Program-made: the position numbers and the translations under genes
The notes under the pieces: generated by a model
What the model was told of the DNA's origin: nothing
Databases searched by the model: none
The model's input: the letters and a program-made list of their open reading frames with translations, nothing else
Assembly (NCBI RefSeq): GCF_900100795.1
Contig: NZ_FNCO01000012.1
Coordinates: 124,001 to 188,000, forward strand
Length of the DNA: 64,000 nt
Direction of reading: 5' to 3'
DNA from: Pseudomonas abietaniphila
GTDB lineage: Bacteria; Pseudomonadota; Gammaproteobacteria; Pseudomonadales; Pseudomonadaceae
Part shown: positions 1-8,309 of the stretch, piece by piece
How the letters are laid out: the number at the start of each line of letters is the position of its first letter
Position numbering within the stretch: the first letter of the stretch is position 1

Positions 1-266
1 AGCGCTCGCTGCGTGCCGACGTCGCGCTGGTCAAGGCCTGGAAGGCCGATAAGTCGGGCAACCTGCTGTTCAACAAAACCGCGCGCAACTTCAACCCGCT
101 GGCCGCCATGGCCGCAAAAGTCTGCGTGGTGGAGGTGGAGGAAATCGTCGAGACCGGCGCGCTGGAGCCTGACCAGATTCATTTGCCGGGCATTTATGTG
201 AAGCGTCTGGTGCTCAACGCGACGCCGGAAAAACGCATCGAACAACGCACCGTGAGGAGTGCCTGA
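1..266 (+). CDS. CoA-transferase subunit A, 3' part only
   Basis: The last 88 codons of the alpha subunit of a two-subunit acyl/3-oxoacid CoA-transferase (family I). Such enzymes move CoA from succinyl-CoA or acetyl-CoA to a 3-oxoacid or short-chain acid. The visible C-terminus contains the family-typical stretch ADKSGNLLFNKTARNFNP and ends with PGIYVKRLV, both characteristic of SCOT/AtoD alpha subunits. The 5' end lies outside the window. The stop codon is one base before the ATG of the beta subunit, so the two are translationally coupled. The substrate (acetoacetate, dehydrocarnitine or other) cannot be told from this piece. Confidence 0.9.
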   Translation, partial: RSLRADVALVKAWKADKSGNLLFNKTARNFNPLAAMAAKVCVVEVEEIVETGALEPDQIHLPGIYVKRLVLNATPEKRIEQRTVRSA

Positions 267-267
267 C

Positions 268-900
268 ATGGCCTGGACACGCGAAGAAATGGCGCATCGT
301 GCTGCGCAGGAGTTGCAGGACGGTTTCTACGTCAACCTTGGCATCGGTCTGCCGACCCTGGTCGCCAATTACATCCCCGACGGCATGGACGTCTGGTTGC
401 AGAGCGAAAACGGCTTGCTCGGAATTGGCCCCTTCCCGAAGGAAGATGAAGTCGACCCGGACCTCATCAATGCAGGCAAGCAAACCATCACCACGTTGCC
501 GGGCAGCAGCTTTTTCAACAGCGCTGATTCGTTCGCGATGATTCGTGGCGGTCACATCAATCTGTCCATCCTTGGCGCGATGCAGGTGTCGCAAACCGGT
601 GATCTGGCGAACTGGATGATCCCCGGGAAAATGGTCAAGGGCATGGGCGGCGCGATGGATCTGGTGGCGGGCGTGAAGCGCGTCGTGGTCTTGATGGAAC
701 ATACGGCCAAAGGCGGGACCCACAAACTTCTGGCGCAATGTGACCTGCCGTTGACTGGCGTCGGCGTGGTGGACCGGATCATCACTGACCTGGGCGTGCT
801 GGACATCACCGAGCAGGGCTTGCAGCTGGTTGAACTCGCCACCGACGTGACCTTCGAGCAGATTCAGGAAGCGACCGGGTGCAAGGTGATTGCTGCGTGA
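268..900 (+). CDS. CoA-transferase subunit B
   Basis: A 210-aa beta subunit of the same CoA-transferase. The SENGLLGIGP motif holds the catalytic glutamate (Glu47), which forms the glutamyl-CoA thioester intermediate in family I enzymes. The glycine-rich GGHINLSILGAMQVS block is also present. ATG at 268 is preferred over the in-frame GTG at 259 because GAGGAG at 254-259 is well spaced before it. Full length for the family (about 210-220 aa). Cytoplasmic heterodimer or heterotetramer with the upstream subunit; probably ketone-body, 3-oxoacid or carnitine-type catabolism, but the exact substrate is not readable. Confidence 0.92.
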   Translation: MAWTREEMAHRAAQELQDGFYVNLGIGLPTLVANYIPDGMDVWLQSENGLLGIGPFPKEDEVDPDLINAGKQTITTLPGSSFFNSADSFAMIRGGHINLSILGAMQVSQTGDLANWMIPGKMVKGMGGAMDLVAGVKRVVVLMEHTAKGGTHKLLAQCDLPLTGVGVVDRIITDLGVLDITEQGLQLVELATDVTFEQIQEATGCKVIAA

Positions 901-937
901 GTCTGGGTTGGCGTGATGAACAGATGGCGGCTGAACC

Positions 938-968
938 CGCGCATCGCGGGCAAGCGCGTCCCGCAGAT
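938..968. repeat. single REP-like element
   Basis: The intergenic stretch contains CATCGCGGGCAAGCGCG, which matches the Pseudomonas REP core seen several times in this window (paired copies near 9463, 21577 and 42794). Only one arm is present, so it is a solitary or decayed copy. Confidence 0.5.
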
Positions 969-1051
969 GCAAGCATCGAGCTGCCGAATACTTCCTTATT
1001 GCCATCCCGCGACTAAGCTTGCAGCCAAATCAAAAAAACGGGGTAAGCGCG

Positions 1052-1915
1052 ATGCCGGTCGTTTCGGGATGTGGGGCGTGGAAAAAGTGGTTGGTCTTCG
1101 TGCTGGCCTGGCTGTGTGCGGGACAGCTTTGGGCGGCGGGGGACGAGGCTCAAGAGGCCGCGGCGGCGAAGGCACTGCTGGAAAAAGCCGTGGCGCACTA
1201 CCGTCAAGTCGGTGACAAGGCGCTGGCCGAATTCAGTCGTCAGGGCGAGTTCGTCGACGGCGAGCGCTATGTCTTTGTCACCGACACCAACGGCGTGATG
1301 CTCGCCAGCGGCGGGCCATCGGTGGTGTTGATCGGCCGGGACGTCTCTTCGGTCCTCGAGCCCGAGCTGCAGAAGGGCTTCAAGGAAGTTCTGAAGACTC
1401 CGGAAAGCGCTGGTATTCAGCAGGCCGAATACCGTTGGAAGAACCAGAATGACGGCAAGGTCGAACGCAAGCGCGTGTATTTTCAGCGCGTCGGTGACCG
1501 TGTTCTGGCCGTCGGTTATTACCTGCCTCGTGCATCGCCGGAACAGGCGAGGGCGTTGCTGGACAAGGCGTCCACGGCGCTGGAGCAGGATCAGGACGGA
1601 ACCCTTGAGGCGATCAACGACCTCAAAGGCGGCTTTTTGCAGGATGATCTCTACGTGTTCGTGGTTAATGTCGACACCAAGCGCTATGTCGCACACGGCA
1701 CCAACCTGCGGCTGGTCAACACCGACTTCAGCAAGGTCAAGGACCCGGAAGGCAAACCGGTCGGCGTGCCGATGCTGGACATGATCAAGAAACAGCCGGA
1801 AGGCGAATACGAATACCGCTGGCGCAACCCAGTGACCGGCAAGGTCGAACACAAACACGCGTACATGCGCAAAGTGGGGGATTTTCTGGTGGCGGTGGGG
1901 TATTACAACGGTTGA
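1052..1915 (+). CDS. periplasmic double Cache-domain protein
   Basis: A 287-aa exported protein. Residues about 10-28 form a hydrophobic signal peptide ending near QLWAA. The rest is two homologous Cache (PAS-like sensory) units, each with the pattern 'YVFVTDTNG...' / 'YVFVVNVDTKRYVAHG' and ending in a 'VGDRVLAVGYY' / 'VGDFLVAVGYY' strand. Such domains normally bind small organic ligands in the periplasm as the input of chemoreceptors or kinases. Here there is no transmembrane output module, so the protein is a free-standing ligand-binding protein. ATG at 1052 is preferred to a TTG 11 codons upstream. Its partner, if any, is not next to it. Confidence 0.8.
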   Translation: MPVVSGCGAWKKWLVFVLAWLCAGQLWAAGDEAQEAAAAKALLEKAVAHYRQVGDKALAEFSRQGEFVDGERYVFVTDTNGVMLASGGPSVVLIGRDVSSVLEPELQKGFKEVLKTPESAGIQQAEYRWKNQNDGKVERKRVYFQRVGDRVLAVGYYLPRASPEQARALLDKASTALEQDQDGTLEAINDLKGGFLQDDLYVFVVNVDTKRYVAHGTNLRLVNTDFSKVKDPEGKPVGVPMLDMIKKQPEGEYEYRWRNPVTGKVEHKHAYMRKVGDFLVAVGYYNG

Positions 1916-1925
1916 GTCAGTGAAC

Positions 1926-1950
1926 TTGCCGCCTACCGTGTAGGCGGCAA
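1926..1950. terminator. bidirectional terminator-like hairpin
   Basis: A perfect 11-bp inverted repeat, TTGCCGCCTAC - CGT - GTAGGCGGCAA, lies between the ends of two convergent genes (stops at 1915 and 1957). There is no strong T-run on either side, so it is a candidate shared terminator or mRNA-end stabiliser. Confidence 0.6.
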
Positions 1951-1956
1951 ACAACC

Positions 1957-3462
1957 TCACCGATCCTTGTCATCCCGCCCGCGCAAGAGGTTGTTCGGCA
2001 TCGCCAACGCCGCGGCCAGGCCGAGGACGGAAACGGCGGCACTGATCATCAGCAGATGCTGGAAGGTCATCGACAACTGGCCACGAAGCAGTTCCAGCGC
2101 CGGGCCGCTGGCGGCGTGCAGGCTGTCCATCAACAGATTGCCCGAACTGCCTTCACCGATCGCGCCGCCACTGAGGTGGCCCAGACCGGATGTCGTCAAC
2201 ATCGCCAATAACAGCGCCGACATGCTTGCCACGCCCACGGCACCGCCCAATGAGCGGAAGAGGTTGGTGGTGCTGGTGGCAACGCCCATGTCCTTCATGT
2301 CCACCGAGTTCTGTGTGCCGACCAGCGACGTGGGAAATTGCAGGCCGCTGGCGATGCCCGTGAGCACCATGAATAAACCGGTGAGGATGACTGACTGCGG
2401 GGGTGTGAAGGCGATGCCCAGAATCGCCAGCGGCATCAGCGCTGCACCGGTCAGAATGATCGGCTTGTAGCGACCGGTGAGCGACGTCCGACGTCCGCCA
2501 AAGTAAGCGCCCATCGGCATGCCGATCGCCAGGGGCATCAAGTGCAGTGCCGCACTGTCGGCGCCGCCCCCTGTCACGGTCTGGAAACGCAGTGGCAGCA
2601 GCACGATCAGCGAGATGGCCTGGAAGCTGGTGAAGAAAATCGTGCACCAGCACAACACGGCGCTGCGGTTGGCGAACAGATGCATGGGCAGCAGCGGCTC
2701 AGGGGATCGACGCTCATGCAGCACGAAAACCACCAGCGCCAGCAGCGCCACGCCCAGTTGAGTCAGCACGTGATCATCGCGCCAGCTATGACCCTGACCG
2801 ATTTCAGTGATGCCCAACAACAGGGCCGTCAGGCCGATGATCATCAGCACCGTGCCCAGGTAATCAATGACAGGTTTGCGCTGCGGAACCGGCAGACCGA
2901 TCAGGGTCTGACGCGCGACCCACCAGGCCACGAGACCCAGCGGCAGGTTGATGATGAACACCCAGCGCCAGGAGAGGTATTCGGTCATGAAGCCGCCCAA
3001 GACCGGGCCCGCGACGCTCGCCGCCGCGTACATGCCGCTGAAATAACCCTGATAACGGCCACGTTCGCGGGGCGGGACAATGTCACCGATGATCGCCTGG
3101 CTGACCGAGACCATGCCGCCCGCACCGATACCCTGCAGCACGCGCGCCAGCACCAGTTGTTCCATGCTCTGGGCCATGGCGCAAAACAGGGATGCGAGGG
3201 TGAAGGTCCCCAGACCAAACAGCATCAGGCGTCGACGGCCGTAGAGGTCACCCAGTTTGCCGTAAATCGGGACGGCCACGGTGAGCGCGACCATATAGGC
3301 CGAGATGACCCAGGCCAGCAGGTCGAAATCCTTGAATTGAGCGGAGATGGCGGGCATCGAGACCGCGACGATGGTCTGGTCCAGCGCACTGAGAAAGACG
3401 GCCATCATCAGCGCAAAGAGAATGCTGCGAATGTCCGGACGGGTTTGATTGAGGCTGGTCAC
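1957..3462 (-). CDS. MFS multidrug exporter, DHA2 (EmrB/QacA) type
   Basis: A 501-aa, 14-helix major facilitator of the DHA2 family, which export drugs, dyes or other toxic compounds by proton antiport across the inner membrane. Diagnostic features are LDQTIVAVSMP in helix 1, motif A GKLGDLYGRRRLMLFG in the loop after helix 2, and the antiporter motif GPVLGGFMTEYLSWRWVF around residues 150-170. There is no membrane-fusion (EmrA) gene beside it, so it probably works alone. Length is normal. Two strong palindromes about 70-105 bases upstream of the start look like a repressor operator, although no MarR or TetR gene is adjacent. The substrate cannot be predicted. Confidence 0.9.
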   Translation of the reverse strand: MTSLNQTRPDIRSILFALMMAVFLSALDQTIVAVSMPAISAQFKDFDLLAWVISAYMVALTVAVPIYGKLGDLYGRRRLMLFGLGTFTLASLFCAMAQSMEQLVLARVLQGIGAGGMVSVSQAIIGDIVPPRERGRYQGYFSGMYAAASVAGPVLGGFMTEYLSWRWVFIINLPLGLVAWWVARQTLIGLPVPQRKPVIDYLGTVLMIIGLTALLLGITEIGQGHSWRDDHVLTQLGVALLALVVFVLHERRSPEPLLPMHLFANRSAVLCWCTIFFTSFQAISLIVLLPLRFQTVTGGGADSAALHLMPLAIGMPMGAYFGGRRTSLTGRYKPIILTGAALMPLAILGIAFTPPQSVILTGLFMVLTGIASGLQFPTSLVGTQNSVDMKDMGVATSTTNLFRSLGGAVGVASMSALLLAMLTTSGLGHLSGGAIGEGSSGNLLMDSLHAASGPALELLRGQLSMTFQHLLMISAAVSVLGLAAALAMPNNLLRGRDDKDR

Positions 3463-3531
3463 GACAAGGGCTCGAACTGGCAGGTTGACCCGCCGTATAC
3501 CGCTGCGGGAATTTTCGCTCAGTCTAGTCCG

Positions 3532-3565
3532 TTAGCTAGCTAATCGATAGCTGGCTTTATCGATT
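3532..3565. promoter_or_regulatory. two nested palindromes, candidate operator of the exporter
   Basis: TTAGCTAGCTAA (3532-3543) is a perfect 12-base palindrome. It is followed at once by AATCGATA - 8 bases - TATCGATT (3542-3565), a perfect 8+8 inverted repeat. Both sit upstream of the minus-strand exporter starting at 3462. Palindromes of this size are typical sites for MarR/TetR-type dimers. This assignment is inferred from position only. Confidence 0.5.
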
Positions 3566-3593
3566 CACTCGCTGTCGACGCCTGCAGATACGA

Positions 3594-3770
3594 TCAGCGT
3601 AAGGCGCTGAAGCTCGCATCCGACGGCACACAATGGCCAATGGTGCAGACCACTGCCATACGCGGTTGTTGCCGCAGTTGTTCTATTCGATAGGCGCCTG
3701 CCGCGTAAATGCCGAGCACCGCCAGAACAGCGACTACGTACACGCATTGTCTTTTTATTGTGGTTTTCAT
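3594..3770 (-). CDS. 58-aa single-pass membrane peptide
   Basis: A short ORF of 58 codons plus stop. It starts MKTTIKRQCVYVVAVLAVLG and continues IYAAGAYRIEQL, giving one hydrophobic helix (about residues 8-27) with a basic N-terminus, then a polar tail of about 30 residues with two cysteines (VCTIGHCV). A GAGG ribosome site is correctly placed before the ATG. The helix or uncleaved signal-anchor suggests an inner-membrane or periplasm-facing peptide, and the two cysteines could form a disulphide. No family is recognised. It lies between the exporter and the LysR gene with its own leader, so it is not clearly part of either unit. Confidence 0.6.
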   Translation of the reverse strand: MKTTIKRQCVYVVAVLAVLGIYAAGAYRIEQLRQQPRMAVVCTIGHCVPSDASFSALR

Positions 3771-3939
3771 GACATTTGCCTCGATCCGGTTACAAAAATG
3801 TTTGTTTGTCGGACAAGGTGAGTGTAGGCCGTTATCGCGATGATGGCTTAACGATCAGGATTGAATGTTTTTATCAGCGAAGGGGCGCTGTAAGGTTTAA
3901 CGCCGTCAAACCCTGCTGGCCGATCTGCTGCGGGCGTGA

Positions 3940-4845
3940 TCACTGCCCCTCGCGCTGAGCGGCCTGGACCAGCAACCATTCCAGCAGTTCCTGCAGTTGT
4001 GGTGAGGACCCGGCACGGTTCGGGTAGACGAAATAATAGGCCTGACCGGTTTTGACCCGCAGATCAAACGGCATCACCAGTCGCCCGGCGCTCAAGTCTT
4101 CGCCGATCAGCGCCCAGTCGCCAATCGCGACACCCGAACCCTGAGACGCGACGGTCATTGCCAGGTCGAGGGTGTCGAAATGCTGACCCTTGCTGATGTT
4201 GCTCAGGGTCGTGCCTGCTGCCTTGAGCCACTGCTCCCAGTCACGTTGATCGCGGGTCGGGTGCAGCAACATGTGCTGCTCCAGATCGCTCAACTCGCTC
4301 AGCGGCGTCGGGCCGTCCAGCAGCGATTGCGAACAGACGGGCGTGAGTTGTTCGTCAAAAATGTGATGGACCTGCATCGATCCGTCGGGGCGAGCACCGT
4401 AGACCACGGCGGCGTCGAATTCCTCACGACGAAAGTCCACCGCGTGCTGCACGGTCGTGGTCAGTTCCACGGGCACATCCGGGCGTTCCTTTTGCCACTG
4501 CAACAGGCGTGGCAGCAGCCAGCGCATCATGCAGGTGGGTGCCTTGAGCTGCAGCGCCTCGCGCTTGACCCCGACCTGATCGACCGCCTCGTCGATCAGG
4601 GCGAACACTTGCTGGATACGCGGAAACAGTTCGCGGCCCTGCGCCGTCAGGCTCAGGCCCCGGGCCTGACGCTGAAACAAGCTGTAGCCCAGATGGCTTT
4701 CCAGCCCCGAAATCTGCCGACTGACGGCACCCTGCGTGATGTGCAACAGCTCTGCCGCACGCGTGAAATTGCAGCATTGAGCCGTAATCAGGAAGGTGTG
4801 CAGGGCGGGCAGGGGAGGCAGGCGTTTCATCGGTCGCGCAGGCAT
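3940..4845 (-). CDS. LysR-family transcriptional regulator
   Basis: A 301-aa LysR-type regulator of the GcvA-like subgroup. The winged helix-turn-helix is at residues about 10-70 (PALHTFLITAQ, then AELLHITQGAVSRQISGLE), followed by a linker helix and the periplasmic-binding-like effector domain. It is divergent from the decarboxylase/dehydrogenase/ABC island starting at 4998, the usual layout for a LysR activator and its target, so it probably senses a guanidino compound, amino acid or keto acid of that pathway. An internal ATG at 4830 (MKRLPPLPAL) is an equally plausible start, as neither has a strong ribosome site. Confidence 0.9.
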   Translation of the reverse strand: MPARPMKRLPPLPALHTFLITAQCCNFTRAAELLHITQGAVSRQISGLESHLGYSLFQRQARGLSLTAQGRELFPRIQQVFALIDEAVDQVGVKREALQLKAPTCMMRWLLPRLLQWQKERPDVPVELTTTVQHAVDFRREEFDAAVVYGARPDGSMQVHHIFDEQLTPVCSQSLLDGPTPLSELSDLEQHMLLHPTRDQRDWEQWLKAAGTTLSNISKGQHFDTLDLAMTVASQGSGVAIGDWALIGEDLSAGRLVMPFDLRVKTGQAYYFVYPNRAGSSPQLQELLEWLLVQAAQREGQ

Positions 4846-4997
4846 GAGTGGAGAACATGCCTAAGCATGACATTTTTTGCGTTGTCACCGATATGTCCGC
4901 ACGGTTCCAATTACCCTACATCTGTTGCGCCTGGTTTGAGCCTGGCGGGCAGCTTCGAATCCGGTTTTCAGAACGAACGACTATAAGGTCCAGACAA

Positions 4998-6635
4998 ATG
5001 GCGACGTGCGGCGAAGTGTTGGTCAAGTTACTCGAGAGATACGGTGTCGAGCAGGTGTTCGGCATCCCTGGCGTGCATACGGTGGAGCTGTATCGCGGCC
5101 TTGCGAGCTCATCGATCAATCACGTCACCCCGCGTCACGAACAGGGCGCCGGTTTTATGGCCGACGGTTACGCGCGCACCCGTGGCAAGCCGGGCGTCTG
5201 CTTCATCATCACCGGCCCCGGGATGACCAACATCACCACGGCCATGGGGCAGGCCTACGCCGACTCCATCCCGATGCTGGTGATTTCCAGCGTGCAATCG
5301 CGTAACCAACTGGGCGGTGGACGCGGCAAGCTGCATGAGCTGCCGTCGCAGAGCGCGCTGGTGGCGGGCGTCGCGGCGTTCTCCCACACGTTGATGTCGG
5401 CCGCCGAGTTGCCGTCGGTGCTGGCCCGCGCGTTCGCGTTGTTCCAGGCCGGTCGTCCCCGGCCTGTGCACATCGAAATCCCGCTGGACGTGCTGGTCGA
5501 GAACGCCGATGACCTGCTGGACAGCCAGCCGGTGTCGATCACCCCGGCCGGTCCATCGCCGGCCGCCATCAAGCAAATGGCCGGGTTGCTGGCCAACGCC
5601 AAGCGTCCGCTGATTCTGGCCGGTGGTGGTGCTATTGATGCGGCCGGCGCACTCACTCAACTGGCAGAAAAGCTCGACGCGCCGGTTGCGCTGACGATCA
5701 ACGCCAAGGGCATGCTGGCGTCGAGTCATCCGCTGTTGATCGGTTCGACCCAGTCGCTGGACCCGACCCGCGAAATCATCGAAGGCGCCGACGTGGTGCT
5801 GGCGATCGGCACAGAACTGGCCGAAACCGATTACGACATCACGTTCCAAGGGCACTTCAAAATCCCCGGCACGCTGCTGCGTATCGATATCGACCCTGAT
5901 CAGACAGTGCGCAACTTCCCGCCCAAGGTCGCGTTGGTGTCCGACGCCCGGACCGCAGCCGAGGCGCTGGTGGCTGCTGTGAACGAAGAAACACTGACCG
6001 AGCGTCAGAGTGACTGGGGCCACAAACGCGCGGCTGCACTCAAAGAGACGCTGACCGCGTCATGGGATGAAGCCACGCGCGGGCAGACGCTGTTCCTGGA
6101 AACTGTCCTGGAGGTGCTGCCCGACGTGGTGCTCGTGGGCGACTCGACCCAGCCGGTCTATACCGGGAACCTGACGCTGGATCTGGACAAGCCGCGCCGC
6201 TGGTTCAACTCGTCCACCGGCTACGGCACGCTGGGTTATGCCTTGCCCGCGGCGGTGGGTGCCTGGCTTGGCAGTCAGGATGCAGGGGAGCGCAACCCGG
6301 TTGCCTGCCTGATCGGCGACGGTGGCCTGCAATTCACCCTGTCGGAACTGGCCAGCGCGGTCGAAGCGCGCACGCCGATCATCGTGCTGCTGTGGAATAA
6401 CCAGGGTTACGAGGAGATCAAGAAGTACATGGTCAATCGCGCGATCGAGCCGGTGGGCGTGGACATTTACACCCCTGATTTCATCGGCGTCGCCAAAGCC
6501 CTGGGCTGCGCGGCCGAGGCGGTCAGCAGCGTCGAGCAACTGAAAACGGCATTGAATGCGGCCAACGACCGTCAGGGCCCGACCGTCATCGAAATTGACC
6601 AGCGTCGCTGGATGAATGGATTGAAAGCATTGTGA
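4998..6635 (+). CDS. aruI: TPP-dependent 5-guanidino-2-oxopentanoate (2-ketoarginine) decarboxylase
   Basis: A 545-aa thiamine-diphosphate enzyme of the acetolactate synthase/benzoylformate decarboxylase fold. The N-terminal TPP-activating glutamate is in PRHEQGAGF (Glu48). The C-terminal cofactor motif runs from GDGG (440-443) to NN (467-468). The sequence resembles Pseudomonas AruI, which converts 2-ketoarginine to 4-guanidinobutyraldehyde in the arginine transaminase route. This is recognised from memory and not tested by alignment. The overlapping aldehyde dehydrogenase gene fits as the next step. The arginine:pyruvate transaminase gene is not adjacent. ATG 4998 follows AAGGT; the reading frame stays open upstream, but that part overlaps the divergent promoter. 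Confidence 0.8.
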   Translation: MATCGEVLVKLLERYGVEQVFGIPGVHTVELYRGLASSSINHVTPRHEQGAGFMADGYARTRGKPGVCFIITGPGMTNITTAMGQAYADSIPMLVISSVQSRNQLGGGRGKLHELPSQSALVAGVAAFSHTLMSAAELPSVLARAFALFQAGRPRPVHIEIPLDVLVENADDLLDSQPVSITPAGPSPAAIKQMAGLLANAKRPLILAGGGAIDAAGALTQLAEKLDAPVALTINAKGMLASSHPLLIGSTQSLDPTREIIEGADVVLAIGTELAETDYDITFQGHFKIPGTLLRIDIDPDQTVRNFPPKVALVSDARTAAEALVAAVNEETLTERQSDWGHKRAAALKETLTASWDEATRGQTLFLETVLEVLPDVVLVGDSTQPVYTGNLTLDLDKPRRWFNSSTGYGTLGYALPAAVGAWLGSQDAGERNPVACLIGDGGLQFTLSELASAVEARTPIIVLLWNNQGYEEIKKYMVNRAIEPVGVDIYTPDFIGVAKALGCAAEAVSSVEQLKTALNAANDRQGPTVIEIDQRRWMNGLKAL

Positions 6636-8092
6636 GTGAGGCAACTGTGTTGAGCCCGGTTTTGGCAGGTGTATACATCGACGGTCATTGGCGCGCTGGC
6701 GGCGAGCAACTGACCGTGATCAACCCGTCGACCGAGGAGCGTCTGGCGATCGTCACCGGTGGCGATGCGCGTGCGGTGGATGATGCCGTGCAGGCTGCAC
6801 GCGAGGCCTTCGGCGCATGGTCGAAAACCACCGGCGCGGCGCGGGCGATGATCCTGCGCAAAATCGCCCACGGTGTGGCGGCCCGTCGCGAGCGGCTGAT
6901 CGAGTTGCAATCGAGCAACAACGGCAAACCGGGGTTCGAAGCAGCCATCGACGTTGACGATGTGATCGGCACCTTCAACTATTACGCCGAATTGGCCGAA
7001 GCCTCTGACGGTCAGCAGAACCGTGCGGTCGAGCTGCCCAGCGATGAATTCACCGCGCGCCTGCGCCGTGAGCCGTGCGGCGTGGTCGGGCTGATCGTGC
7101 CGTGGAATTTTCCGATGGTGACCACTGCCTGGAAGCTCGCGCCTGCATTGGCGGCCGGCTGCTGTGTGGTCCTGAAGCCTTCCGAAGTGACGCCTCTCGC
7201 CGAGCTGGAACTGGCGCAGATCATTGCCGCGAGCGGTTTGCCGACGGGGGTGTTCAACGTCGTCTGCGGCACTGGTCTGGCGGTCGGCGCGCCGATGTCG
7301 GGCCACCCCGGCATCGCGAAAGTGTCGTTCACCGGCAGTAATGCGGTGGGCGTGCAGGTAATGCAGCGCGCGGCGGAAACCGTGAAAGGCGTCAGCCTGG
7401 AACTGGGCGGCAAGTCTTCTCTTCTGGTGTTGGCCGATGCCGATCTGGATCTGGCGGTGGAGCTGGCCAGTGGCGGCGGATTCTTCAATGCCGGACAGAT
7501 GTGCTCGGCGACCAGCCGCGTACTGGTGGCGAACGAACTGCTCGAACCCTTTCTGGAGCGCATCGTCGCAAAGGCCAGATCGATCAAGGTCGCCGCCCCT
7601 CAGGACGAAGGCGCCGAGATGGGCCCCTTAGTCAACAAGGCACAGTATCAACGGGTGATTGCCCATATCGAGGCCGGCAAAGACACGGGCGCGCGTCTGT
7701 TGTGCGGCGGGAAACGTCCGGCCGACCAGCCTCGCGGGTATTTTTTGCAGCCTGCGGTGTTCAGCCACGTGCCCCTGGACAGTGCGCTGTGGCGCGAGGA
7801 GATCTTTGGCCCGGTGGTCTGCGTTCGGGGTTTCAGCTCGGAAGCCGAGGCGATTGCTCTGGCCAACGACAGCCAGTTCGGTCTGGTGGCCAGCGTGGTC
7901 GGTCGTGATGCCGCGACCACTGAACGCGTCGCCAACGCGCTGCAGGCGGGGCTTGTGTGGATCAACGCGCCACAGGTGATCTTTCCTCAAACCGCTTGGG
8001 GCGGCTACAAGCAGAGCAGTCTGGGCCGCGAGTTAGGGCCTTGGGGCATGCAGGCATTTCAGGAAATAAAACACGTCGTTCGCGCTGTCTGA
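6632..8092 (+). CDS. NAD(P)-dependent aldehyde dehydrogenase, probable 4-guanidinobutyraldehyde dehydrogenase
   Basis: A 486-aa aldehyde dehydrogenase of the betaine/amino-aldehyde branch. The catalytic cysteine is Cys291 in NAGQMCSATS and the general-base glutamate is Glu257 in LELGGKS. The cofactor-binding PWNFPM and FTGS motifs are present. The GTG start overlaps the decarboxylase stop by 4 bases, so the pair is translationally coupled and the substrate is likely the aldehyde made by that decarboxylase. In the arginine transaminase route this would give 4-guanidinobutyrate. Family resemblance alone would also allow gamma-aminobutyraldehyde or betaine aldehyde. Confidence 0.85.
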   Translation: MSEATVLSPVLAGVYIDGHWRAGGEQLTVINPSTEERLAIVTGGDARAVDDAVQAAREAFGAWSKTTGAARAMILRKIAHGVAARRERLIELQSSNNGKPGFEAAIDVDDVIGTFNYYAELAEASDGQQNRAVELPSDEFTARLRREPCGVVGLIVPWNFPMVTTAWKLAPALAAGCCVVLKPSEVTPLAELELAQIIAASGLPTGVFNVVCGTGLAVGAPMSGHPGIAKVSFTGSNAVGVQVMQRAAETVKGVSLELGGKSSLLVLADADLDLAVELASGGGFFNAGQMCSATSRVLVANELLEPFLERIVAKARSIKVAAPQDEGAEMGPLVNKAQYQRVIAHIEAGKDTGARLLCGGKRPADQPRGYFLQPAVFSHVPLDSALWREEIFGPVVCVRGFSSEAEAIALANDSQFGLVASVVGRDAATTERVANALQAGLVWINAPQVIFPQTAWGGYKQSSLGRELGPWGMQAFQEIKHVVRAV

Positions 8093-8290
8093 GCCGGTCG
8101 AAAACAGTTCACGCATGCCTCCCCATAAGGCATGCGTCGAGCACATGGCTCCAATGAAAAACTTTCGATTGTTGAGGGACCTGCGTCGCCGCAGGATGAC
8201 CCCGCTGACTTGCTGAACTCCCCGCCATCCGGGGCTTATAGAGAAGTCGGCTTGCGCGCTGCGGTGCGAATTCCCTCAACCATGCGACAG

Positions 8291-8298
8291 AAAAACAA
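8291..8298 (+). promoter_or_regulatory. Hfq/Crc catabolite-repression (CA) motif
   Basis: AAAAACAA fits the AANAANAA pattern bound by Hfq/Crc in Pseudomonas mRNAs. It lies immediately before the GGAG ribosome site of the ABC binding-protein gene, so binding would block translation when preferred carbon sources are present. Confidence 0.5.
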
Positions 8299-8309
8299 TG
8301 GAGTCCGAC

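Noticed and set aside
2542..3543. 333-codon plus-strand open frame opposite the MFS exporter
   Set aside because: Shadow of the exporter, Gln/His/Asp-rich and without family resemblance.
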